Assembly: GCF_037975245.1 (NCBI RefSeq)
Contig: NC_092568.1
Span: 33,202,501 to 33,266,500, forward strand
Source: Apostichopus japonicus
Taxonomy: Eukaryota > Echinodermata > Holothuroidea > Aspidochirotida > Stichopodidae
DNA: 64,000 nt
Direction of reading: 5' to 3'
Below are positions 10,801 through 19,200 of the stretch, in pieces (positions within the stretch are counted from its first letter, which is position 1; every line of letters begins with the position of its first letter). A program made the translations under genes and the position numbers. The notes under the pieces were generated by a model. It had not been told where the DNA came from. It was given only the letters and a program-made list of their open reading frames with translations, and searched no databases.

Positions 10801-12465
10801 ATGTCTGGTACCAACCCTTTTGATGGCAGTTCAGTCTGCAGTGATCAGGTGGCGTGGACTCTCCCTGAGAGATCATCTGGTGTCGGGGATCTTATCCAGC
10901 TACTGGACGAGGGACAACGGAGATTCTCGGAGGGCGGTCACAGACAGGAGGGGCGCAGACTGGATGCTGCTGGGGGTACTGATGGCAGACCGGACCTTGC
11001 AGATCGAGGGGCGTCAGAGACGAGGACAAGTGAGGGATATGGTGTTTCCTCTAACTTGGAGGCGAGGAACACCTTTACTATGCAGACTGGGGATCCCCCG
11101 AGGGCTGAACATGAACTGAGGCTGGAGCCATCTGGACGTGGAGACTGGGACGAGAGACGGGACGGTGATCTCGGGTTCGGTGCTCCTGGGCACAGGCAGA
11201 TGGATGACACTTACAACAGGCGGGTTTCTGGGAATCCATTTAAGGGCCCTGAGAGGGTCAGGGACACTGTTGGCTTTAATCCAGGTGTGGGCTTACAAAC
11301 CCCAGTATGGGACTGGGCAGATGTACATGAAAGGAATGAAATGATGAACCGACCTTCGGGATGGCCGGAGGAGGGCGTGAAGGGGAGATCTCACAGGCAG
11401 GAGGGTCACTGGTGTAATACCAGGGGTAACAATAGTCCTAGCGGGACAGGAGGAGGGATGTTACGTAACGGGCAGGAGAGATGGGGGTTGTCATGCCACC
11501 CTGGTGAGGGAGTGCCTGGTAGACCTGGATACGTTGGGTATCCACCTGGTAGTATGATGGGTAACAAGGTTCCTCTAGAGACTAAATTTGCAGAGAAGCC
11601 CCCAGATAAAGTGGTGACCTATGCGCCACCATTTCCCGAATATAGGCCTCAAGTGAACAGAGTAACGGCCCCCACATACGACGGTTCAACCCCGTGGGAA
11701 GACTACGTGGTACAGTTTGAACTGATATCAGAACTGAATGGTTGGGCTGAGCAAACGAAGGCGCTACAATTAGCGGCAAGCCTACGAGGGCCGGCTCAGG
11801 CGGTGTTAAGTGACCTCGAGAGCGCAAAACGTCGTGTATTTCATTATGTTGTTGGGGCCCTTGAGCAGAGATTTGGTCAGGCGAACCAGACAGAGCTGTT
11901 CCGGACACTCCTAAGGAATAGGAGTAGGCAACCCGGTGAGACGGTATCTGAGCTTGCGCACGACACTCAGCGCCTCCTATCTAGAGCGTACCCTCACGCA
12001 TCATCTGAGATGAAGGAAACTCTTGCAAGAGAATTCTTTATTGACGCTGTAGGCGATAGTGACTTCAGGTGGAAGATTTACCAGGCGCGCCCGAAAACCT
12101 TTAACGAGGCGGTTAGCATCGCTGTTGAGCTCGAGGCTTTTGCGTTGTCGGAACAGAAGAGAGGGAACATAAAGAGAGTGAGGGCGGTAGGCGAAAGAAC
12201 GGGAAGTGTGAAAGAGGACGAAAGTCTCAAAGGGATGAGTGAAGTCTTAAGTAAGGCTGTGTCGAAGGGTTTCGCCGAGTTGACGGAAAACCTCACGAAA
12301 TTACTGCGGAAAGACACAAGGAATAACTCATATGAGGGAAAAAGGAAGAATAAGACCATAACGTGTTGGAACTGTGGGGAAGTGGGCCACGTTAGCAGAG
12401 ATTGCACGAACTCTAGAAAAGAAGAAGCATCGAAGGGAACTGAACTTCAGAAGGAAAACTGCTAG
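10801..12465 (+). CDS. gag: Gag polyprotein of the gypsy element
   Basis: 554 residues. It forms the particle and packages the element RNA in the cytoplasm. The first ~270 residues are rich in Gly, Arg, Pro and charged residues and look disordered. From about residue 285 there is a typical retrotransposon Gag capsid region (APTYDGSTPWEDYVVQFE, then helices through FRTLLRNRSRQPGETVSELA). Residues 522-535 form a CCHC zinc knuckle, CWNCGEVGHVSRDC, for RNA binding. The ATG at 10801 lies 58 bases after the LTR. An upstream ATG at 10784, in another frame, opens an overlapping 112-codon ORF that I take as a shadow. The stop TAG at 12463 lies within the start of the pol frame. The long disordered N terminus is unusual for this family, where Gag is often shorter. 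Confidence 0.9.
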   Translation: MSGTNPFDGSSVCSDQVAWTLPERSSGVGDLIQLLDEGQRRFSEGGHRQEGRRLDAAGGTDGRPDLADRGASETRTSEGYGVSSNLEARNTFTMQTGDPPRAEHELRLEPSGRGDWDERRDGDLGFGAPGHRQMDDTYNRRVSGNPFKGPERVRDTVGFNPGVGLQTPVWDWADVHERNEMMNRPSGWPEEGVKGRSHRQEGHWCNTRGNNSPSGTGGGMLRNGQERWGLSCHPGEGVPGRPGYVGYPPGSMMGNKVPLETKFAEKPPDKVVTYAPPFPEYRPQVNRVTAPTYDGSTPWEDYVVQFELISELNGWAEQTKALQLAASLRGPAQAVLSDLESAKRRVFHYVVGALEQRFGQANQTELFRTLLRNRSRQPGETVSELAHDTQRLLSRAYPHASSEMKETLAREFFIDAVGDSDFRWKIYQARPKTFNEAVSIAVELEAFALSEQKRGNIKRVRAVGERTGSVKEDESLKGMSEVLSKAVSKGFAELTENLTKLLRKDTRNNSYEGKRKNKTITCWNCGEVGHVSRDCTNSRKEEASKGTELQKENC

Positions 12466-15400
12466 GAGTTGACCTTGCGGGGCGAAGGTCAACTTGTTTC
12501 CAAAATGAGCCCATAGAGTTAGCACTTTCGCGGAAGCGATTGTGGTCAGTTGGATCCAACAGTTTGTATGTAACTGGGAAGCTGGAAGGTGTTAGGGTGA
12601 ATTTCCTGGTAGACACTGGTGCTGAAGTTACTGTAATACAGACGGGAGTGTTTAGGAGGCTGACCACGGGGAAAGCTTTGCGACTGGATGAAGTTCCTTT
12701 AGATTTGGCTGCTGCTGACGGTAGGCCGCTGACATTTCTTGGAAGAGGAAATCTCCTTCTGAAAGTGGGTGAACTTGAAGTGGAGCACGAAGTTTTGGTG
12801 GCGGATATCGATGCTGATGCGCTTCTGGGCTATGACTTTTTGAAGTTGTATAACTGCACAATTGACGCTGGAGCAGGAAAGTTAACAATAGGGAAGAGGC
12901 AACTGGAGCAACTGGGTACAGATGTGGATAAATCTGTTGGAACTCGGGTTGTTGTTGCTAACACTGTAGTTGTTCCTGCTAGCAGCGAGAAAGTTGTCAT
13001 GGCGAGAACGTCTGCGCAGATGGAGATGTCGGCATGTGCAATTGTGGAGTGCAGCGAAAGCTTCTTGAGACGTCGACAGTTGATGGTGGCTAGGGCACTC
13101 GTGGACCCGTCTGAGGGAGTGATTCCTTTAAGACTGATGAATGTGACAGACCGACCAGTTACCCTTTATGAAGGAACTTCTGTCGGGCAATGCCAGCCCG
13201 TCGAACTAGTCGACAGTATCGCTTCTGAGCGGGCGAAATGCCGGACGGTGACTAAAGGGGAGAGGTCAGGTGCTAAAGGGATAATTGCGTTGGGGGAACA
13301 CCTCGAAATTCTGGCCGAAAAGAGTTGCGTCGACCTTTCGAAGGAAGAGGCGGATAGGGTAAGGCAGCTTCTTGCGGATAACGCAAATGTTTTCGCTCGA
13401 TCGAAAGAAGACCTTGGTCGTACAGACTTGGTTAAACACGAGATCGATACTGGTACTGCGAAACCCATCCGCCAGGCGCCTAGACGGCTAACTATTCATA
13501 AGAAGGCGGAAGCCGACAAAGAACTCGACAAAATGCTAAGACAAGGAGTCATCGAACCCTCAAATAGTGCCTGGTCCTCCCCGGTGGTGCTTGTGAAGAA
13601 GAAAGACGGTTCGCTTCGATATTGTATAGATTACAGGAAACTGAACAATGTGACAGAGAAGGACTCTTACCCCCTCCCCCGGATCGATGATTCCCTCGAC
13701 ACGCTGGCGGGTTCGAAGTGGTTCTCTACTCTGGACCTAGCAAGCGGGTATTGGCAGGTCGAAGTAGCCGAACAGGATCGTCCTAAGACGGCGTTTGTAA
13801 CTAACAGGGGTTTGTTTCAATTCAAGGTTCTTCCTTTCGGTCTGTGCAATGCCCCCGCAACTTTCGAACGGTTAATGGAGAGAGTTCTAAGAGGACTTCA
13901 GTGGCAGACCTGTTTACTCTATCTTGACGATGTGATTGTCTACGGAACGTCGTTTGATCAGGCTTTGAGCAGACTTACTGAAGTTTTCCAACGGCTTCGG
14001 GAAGCTAAGTTGAAGCTGAACCCATCGAAGTGTTGCTTGTTTCAGCGAGAAGTCAGTTACCTAGGGCACATTGTCTCCAGTAAAGGTATTGCGCCGAATC
14101 CTGAGAAAATTACAGCTGTTGTCGACTGGCCGACACCTTGTTCTGTGACGGAAGTTCGTAGCTTTATCGGACTTTGCTCGTACTACCGACGGTTCATTCA
14201 GGGATTTTCCAGAGTGTGTGCGCCTTTGTTCCGATTGACAGAAAAGGAAACAAAGTTTGTCTGGTGCGATGAATGCGATCTGGCTTTCAAGAAGCTAAAA
14301 CATGCTTTGACCACCAGTCCCATACTAGCCTACCCAGAAGAAAAAGGGACTTTCATTTTGGACACCGACGCCAGCAACCTAGCCTACGGATCAGTCCTCT
14401 CCCAGCGCAAGGAAGGAAACACACAAGATTGTGTAATAGCTTATTTTAGTAAGGCAATGTCGAAAGCAGAAAGGAATTACTGCGTCACAAGAAAGGAACT
14501 TTTGGCGATAGTGGCGTCGGTAAAACATTTTCACCATTATCTATATGGTGCGAAGTTTCTTATCCGTACTGATCATGGGGCTCTTCGTTGGCTGACAAAC
14601 TTTAAAAACCCAGAAGGTCAACTTGCAAGATGGCTGGAAACCCTTTCCATATACCATTATGAAATTCAGCACCGCCCGGGTAGACTACATGGTAACGCTG
14701 ACGCCATGTCCAGGAGGCCTTGTACTGATTGTCGGTTTTGCACCAACTCCGAGGCAAAGGAAGAAGTAGCAAAAACAGAGACGGGAAATATCTTTGCAAT
14801 CACTAATGCGCCCGCAACACTCTCAGACTCAGATGCTACTGGTTCACAGTCGGAGGTGGTCAATCAGAACGAAGTGTCGCCCTGGTACCACAAACACACT
14901 CAAGCTGAATTAAGAGAGATGCAATTGAACGACAACGACATCGGACCGATCCTACTATGGAAGGACGTACAGGAGTCGAGGCCTGACTGGGCGCAGGTAT
15001 CACCTGGCAGTCCTGCACTTAAAAACTATTGGGGCCAATGGGACAGGCTGAAACGTAAAGAGGGCGTGCTTTATCGGGAGCTTGAATCCGACTCTGGTAA
15101 CTCTGTAATGCTGCAGCTGATTGTACCGAAGAAATTGCAGCAGGAAATATTGACGCAGGCGCACAACCACAGGCTTTCGGGTCACCTGATGGCGAAGAAA
15201 ACGCTGGGCCGAATAAGAGATAAGTTCTACTGGAGTGGTTACCGGCGAAGTGTAGAGAACTGGTGTAGGGGTTGTGATCAGTGTGCATCGAGGAAGGGAC
15301 CGAGCAAGAAATTTAACGCAGAACTTAAACAGTACAGATCAGGTCACACAATGCAACGATGTGCTATGGACATCATGGGACCGCTGCCGAAGTCGACTCG

Positions 15401-16292
15401 TGGAAACCGCTACGTTCTCGTGATTGCCGACTATTTTACTAAATGGACAGAGGCGTATCCGATGGCTGATATGGAGGCCGAAACGGTTGCCCGACTGTTA
15501 GTAGAACAGTTTATCTGTAGGTACGGAGTGCCTGATGAATTACACACCGACCAGGGCAGGCAATTCGAGTCGGAGCTATTTCAACACATGTGTCGGTTGC
15601 TCGACATCAACAAAACAAGAACGACACCATTCCATCCTCAATCTGATGGGATGGTTGAAAGGTTTAATCGAACGTTAGCAGAGATGTTATCGGCTGTTGT
15701 CGCCAAAGACCAACTTGATTGGGATTCTTGGATTCCCTACGTGCTAATGGCCTACCGTTCGGCAGAACATGAAAGCACTGGGTTCTCCCCGGCTGAACTG
15801 ATGCTTGGGCGCAAACTGGGACTCCCACTCAGCACCACAGTCCCCCCACCACCGGACGACGTCGGAATCACTTCTACAGCCATTCCGAAATTTGTAACAG
15901 AACTAGAGGGAACTCTGTACGAAGTGCATGAACTTGCGAGAAAACGGTTGAAACTCTCTAGTGAGAAGCAGAAAAAGTTCCATGACAAGGCTGTACATAC
16001 CCATACCTATAAAGCAGGAGATATAATTTGGCTCTTGAACACCAAGAGAAAGAAAGGTGTGTCTCCCAAATTACAGAAACGATGGGACGGTCCGGGACGG
16101 GTTATCAAGAAACTAACAGATGTTGTATATCGAGTGCAGATGGGACCTAAGAAGAAACCAACCGTTGTACACCATAACCGCCTAAAACCGTATGTAGGAG
16201 ACGATCCACCATTGTGGTTACTCAAACCACTGAAAACTCAGTCTTTAACGCCCCTGGTTGTACCCACTATAGAGGAACTGCGAAAGCACTAA
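12444..16292 (+). CDS. pol: Pol polyprotein: protease, reverse transcriptase, RNase H, integrase
   Basis: The frame is open from 12444, right after a TGA, and overlaps the end of gag by 22 bp in the -1 frame. No ATG lies near, so it is probably made by -1 frameshifting as Gag-Pol. Counting residues from the TTG at 12540: aspartic protease with FLVDTGAEVTV (D25); reverse transcriptase with YCIDYRKLN, LPFGLCNAPATF and the catalytic YLDD near 461; RNase H with DTDAS near 607 and TDHGALRWL; integrase with an HHCC finger (H-x4-H … CRGCDQC) near 875-915, the D-D-E core (AMDIMGPLP, HTDQGRQFES, DGMVERFNRTL) and a GPY/F-type module (KRWDGPGRVIKKL). There is no chromodomain. All catalytic motifs are intact and no stops interrupt 1250 residues. 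Confidence 0.95.
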   Translation, partial: TSEGKLLGVDLAGRRSTCFQNEPIELALSRKRLWSVGSNSLYVTGKLEGVRVNFLVDTGAEVTVIQTGVFRRLTTGKALRLDEVPLDLAAADGRPLTFLGRGNLLLKVGELEVEHEVLVADIDADALLGYDFLKLYNCTIDAGAGKLTIGKRQLEQLGTDVDKSVGTRVVVANTVVVPASSEKVVMARTSAQMEMSACAIVECSESFLRRRQLMVARALVDPSEGVIPLRLMNVTDRPVTLYEGTSVGQCQPVELVDSIASERAKCRTVTKGERSGAKGIIALGEHLEILAEKSCVDLSKEEADRVRQLLADNANVFARSKEDLGRTDLVKHEIDTGTAKPIRQAPRRLTIHKKAEADKELDKMLRQGVIEPSNSAWSSPVVLVKKKDGSLRYCIDYRKLNNVTEKDSYPLPRIDDSLDTLAGSKWFSTLDLASGYWQVEVAEQDRPKTAFVTNRGLFQFKVLPFGLCNAPATFERLMERVLRGLQWQTCLLYLDDVIVYGTSFDQALSRLTEVFQRLREAKLKLNPSKCCLFQREVSYLGHIVSSKGIAPNPEKITAVVDWPTPCSVTEVRSFIGLCSYYRRFIQGFSRVCAPLFRLTEKETKFVWCDECDLAFKKLKHALTTSPILAYPEEKGTFILDTDASNLAYGSVLSQRKEGNTQDCVIAYFSKAMSKAERNYCVTRKELLAIVASVKHFHHYLYGAKFLIRTDHGALRWLTNFKNPEGQLARWLETLSIYHYEIQHRPGRLHGNADAMSRRPCTDCRFCTNSEAKEEVAKTETGNIFAITNAPATLSDSDATGSQSEVVNQNEVSPWYHKHTQAELREMQLNDNDIGPILLWKDVQESRPDWAQVSPGSPALKNYWGQWDRLKRKEGVLYRELESDSGNSVMLQLIVPKKLQQEILTQAHNHRLSGHLMAKKTLGRIRDKFYWSGYRRSVENWCRGCDQCASRKGPSKKFNAELKQYRSGHTMQRCAMDIMGPLPKSTRGNRYVLVIADYFTKWTEAYPMADMEAETVARLLVEQFICRYGVPDELHTDQGRQFESELFQHMCRLLDINKTRTTPFHPQSDGMVERFNRTLAEMLSAVVAKDQLDWDSWIPYVLMAYRSAEHESTGFSPAELMLGRKLGLPLSTTVPPPPDDVGITSTAIPKFVTELEGTLYEVHELARKRLKLSSEKQKKFHDKAVHTHTYKAGDIIWLLNTKRKKGVSPKLQKRWDGPGRVIKKLTDVVYRVQMGPKKKPTVVHHNRLKPYVGDDPPLWLLKPLKTQSLTPLVVPTIEELRKH

Positions 16293-16527
16293 GACAAAGA
16301 AGAAACTATCACCTCTACCACCTCTTATCCAAAAGTTATCCCCCGGGAAAACATAAACAACAGAGGGAAGTCCTAACCACCGGACGATATCCCGCTGGGG
16401 AAGATACCCTCGTAGCGCCCAACCATCGAAGGCCGTTGTTTATAAACTTCACTCATACCAACACCTCCAGAGCTATCAACACCGCAATACCATTTGCTGA
16501 CACTGTGTTAAATTGTTTTTATTTACG

Positions 16528-17130
16528 ATGTCTTCCCTGTACGACGCTGAGTACAAGTGTAAGGTGTGTAAGAGGCGCTACCCCTCTCTTACCGAACTGA
16601 AGAGACACTATAGTGAGAAGCACGGGAATGTGAAGAAAATGTTTAAGTGTGACGTATGCGACTACTCGTCGGAGAGGAAAGCGGACGTAACTCGCCATGC
16701 GAGTAACCGCCATTCAACTACAAATGCATTGGCAGGGCCTTCCACTAGTGCCGGTGAAGCGACTTCTACCGTTCCCCACCTCAAATCCCCACCGAGGCCC
16801 CAGCGGAAAACTGACGGACCAGGGTGGCCGAAGTTGTCCGAACTACTTGGGACACCGCATTCTGAACATGGATTGCCACGAACGGACGAACCACAACAGA
16901 GGGATGTTCCCCCCACCCCACATGTGTCACCTGCGAAGCGGCCTTCGACAGTCGATGGTGAGGAAAACGCACTGCGTGTTATTAAACGAGTTAAAGAAGC
17001 AGCCGACCTGAACATCGCCGAAGAAAACCTCAGCCTGCGAAATAATAACTTGAGCGAGCGAATCTCCACTGTAGTCTTGCCGAACGGACAAATTTACGTA
17101 ACGGTCGACAAATTTGAACACAAAGTTTAA
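16528..17130 (+). CDS. Zinc-finger third ORF of the gypsy element (two C2H2 fingers)
   Basis: 200 residues from the ATG at 16528 (MSSLYDAEYK), 235 bp after the pol stop. Finger 1 has C11, C14, H27, H32 and finger 2 has C41, C44, H57, H62, both C-x2-C-x12-H-x4-H. The region 65-135 is Pro/Ser/Thr-rich and looks disordered. It is followed by basic patches (PAKRPSTV, RVIKRVKEAA) that could act in nuclear import, a leucine-rich helical stretch and a conserved-looking end (LPNGQIYVTVDKF). It occupies the place where some gypsy elements carry env, but has no signal peptide or membrane segment. It may bind DNA or RNA; roles in transcription of the element, nuclear import or target choice are guesses. 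It shares the strand and lies inside the LTRs, so it belongs to the element and is not a nested host gene. Expression could use a spliced RNA. Confidence 0.8.
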   Translation: MSSLYDAEYKCKVCKRRYPSLTELKRHYSEKHGNVKKMFKCDVCDYSSERKADVTRHASNRHSTTNALAGPSTSAGEATSTVPHLKSPPRPQRKTDGPGWPKLSELLGTPHSEHGLPRTDEPQQRDVPPTPHVSPAKRPSTVDGEENALRVIKRVKEAADLNIAEENLSLRNNNLSERISTVVLPNGQIYVTVDKFEHKV

Positions 17131-18160
17131 AATGTAACTCACACTTTGAGAGGTGAAGCGGATAAAGCAACAAGACTACGCAAACACTTTCTCTGCCTGA
17201 AAATCGCGGTTTTATCTTACATTACTTTCGAAATTTCAGCGATACCAATACCACACAAACCACTTCTGCTCGTTTCTGTTTTAATTAGTAACCTGCACCC
17301 AGTTTGATTGTCTGTGGACCGCGGTAACTTATATTTTACGTGTTTTACTGTGGACGCTCTGCTACGGCATTTCCTTTTCACGAAGTTGAATGTTTCCTAG
17401 TTGTTCATGGACAGTTGGACACTCAAAGATTTATTGTTTTTATACTTTAACATGGACGATTTTATTACTTGTTTATGAATATTTTCCATTCATGTGTTCT
17501 GTTTGGATCGTATGCAGGTCAGTACTGTATTCCTGTTGCTAATTAGCTGATGTAGATTGTAACTTAACTTGAATTTTGTTTTATTTTGCCGTTAAATGCG
17601 AGGACGCATTTGGTTCTTTGGCGGGAAGGTGTAGTAAAATCAAAATTATCTTTCATCTTGCTGTATTTAAGCGTTGCATGGGTGACACTCAAATTGTTGT
17701 GTAGCTGTTGTTCTCTATCGTTGTTTATTTTTGTTGTCTGTCAGGTGTGGCGGAGTGGGTTAGCAGTAGTTTCTGAAAAAGATTGCGTCATAGTCAGACA
17801 CTATTGCGAAATGTATATTACCGTGCGACATTTAAGTTTTTATCATTGATTTTTCTTCTATTGAGTTTGTTTTAATCAAACAAGTTTTACTATTTTTTTC
17901 AAATTCTTTGTTTATGTTTACTTTTATACTTTTCATTTTTATTCATGTACATGCTATTTTACTTTGTTTATGTTTGTTTACTTCGTTAAGTAACATTTGA
18001 ATTTTAAGTTTGTTGTTGCATACGTAAACGTTCACTTTGCGTGTTATGCACTTGATAGGTATTCCGTTGTTTCTATTTACGACGTATTCCATTTTGATTT
18101 AGGTTACACATCTAGTTAATGTTTTAGATGGTAAGAAATGCGAGGACGCATTTGTATCTT
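17131..18160 (+). other. Noncoding tail of the retrotransposon
   Basis: About 1 kb of T-rich sequence with no convincing ORF (an 87-codon ORF at 17586-17849 has no motif). A hairpin-forming ATGCGAGGACGCAT at 17596-17609, followed by GGCGGGAAGGTG (17620-17631), recurs as the same hairpin at 18138-18151 followed by the true polypurine tract. Confidence 0.7.
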
Positions 18161-18172
18161 GGGTGGGAAGAG
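18161..18172 (+). promoter_or_regulatory. Polypurine tract
   Basis: GGGTGGGAAGAG abuts the 3' LTR. This is the expected position of the plus-strand primer for reverse transcription. Confidence 0.75.
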
Positions 18173-19200
18173 TGTTACGGGAAAACAACCTAATTTTCTC
18201 GTGTGTACGTATTTTCTATTTACCGTTATAAAATGTTTCTTACGTAACGTTTCAGCTAGGAGGTCTCTAGTTTGTGTAACTTGAGTATCAGTTTATTGCT
18301 GGCTGCGGAAGTTGGTTCTTGCTGCCGGGGCTTTATGTAAACAGTCCGGTGGACAAGGCCTCCTTTGTTCTTAGTATACGGTTAATTATTAGGGGTGCAT
18401 AGACAGTGGGGCGGGGTTAGTTCATATTCGTATAGTATTGTAGAGACCGTTGACCGGCTGTCATTGGGCTATGGCGCTTGTCAATCACACTGGCTTTTTC
18501 ATAATTGGTTAATTAAATCGTGTATAGGGTTCTACACAGTTACGGGGGTATTTATAATGTCGTGCAAGGAGCGATATTAGACATTAAGTTGCGATATATT
18601 TAGTGTAATTTGCTAGGCAGAATCTATGCCGAATTTGTATGTTGTTTTAGGGACTTAGATTATTTTTGGCTTGTGCAGAGGGTCAAGTTATGCACTCAGC
18701 AGTTGCGCTGCGTAACTGCTTGTGCCTGCATGCACTCTGCGGCTGCGCTGCGTAACTGCTTGTGCCTGCGCAAGGTCGTCGCTGCGTGGGGTTCGCGGGC
18801 TGACGAATATCATCGTTAGCTGCGCTGCGTTGTCCTTACGCTGCGTCGCCCTTGACGCAGTACCGATATTTAGCCTGCGTTGTGCCTGCGTTGTCTTGGA
18901 CGCAGCGCTTATAGTTAGCTGCGCTGCTAGGCAGCTTACATATTAGGGCTAGTTCATGTATGACGCCCTGGTTATTGTGTTTAGGTTTTATTGTTCTACT
19001 TTCTGTATATATTATCTGTTTATCATGCTTTACGAAAGATGTACGGCAGGTACATTGTTTACCTAATTATACTTTTTAAACTCTTAATGCACTGTTAGTG
19101 TACTTCTTTTCAACGGTGTCCTCGAGTCTCTTTCTACAACCCCCTTCCTCAATTGCCAACTGGGTACTTCACCATACACACCGAAGCGGAAAGCGTTACA
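18173..19200 (+). repeat. 3' LTR (1028 bp)
   Basis: Same length and, line by line, the same sequence as the 5' LTR, including the duplicated GC-rich phrase and the TATATATT string. It is followed directly by satellite sequence GTATATACAGCGCG. Confidence 0.95.

Larger units (their letters stand above)
9715..19200 (+). mobile_element. Full-length Ty3/gypsy LTR retrotransposon with a zinc-finger third ORF
   Basis: A 9486 bp element: 5' LTR (9715-10742), primer-binding region (10743 on), gag, pol in the -1 frame, a zinc-finger ORF, a ~1 kb noncoding tail, polypurine tract and 3' LTR (18173-19200). Domain order in Pol is protease, reverse transcriptase, RNase H, integrase, which is the Ty3/gypsy order. 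The LTRs start TG and end CA, have equal length and look identical by eye, so insertion was recent. Gag and Pol have no internal stops. The flanks are GTAG and GTAT, an imperfect 4 bp target duplication within the satellite motif ACGTATATAC. No envelope-like ORF is present. The element is probably competent or was very recently. Confidence 0.95.

Noticed and set aside
10640-11119. 159-codon ORF overlapping the start of gag
   Set aside because: It begins inside the LTR, is out of frame with the clear Gag and shows no domain.
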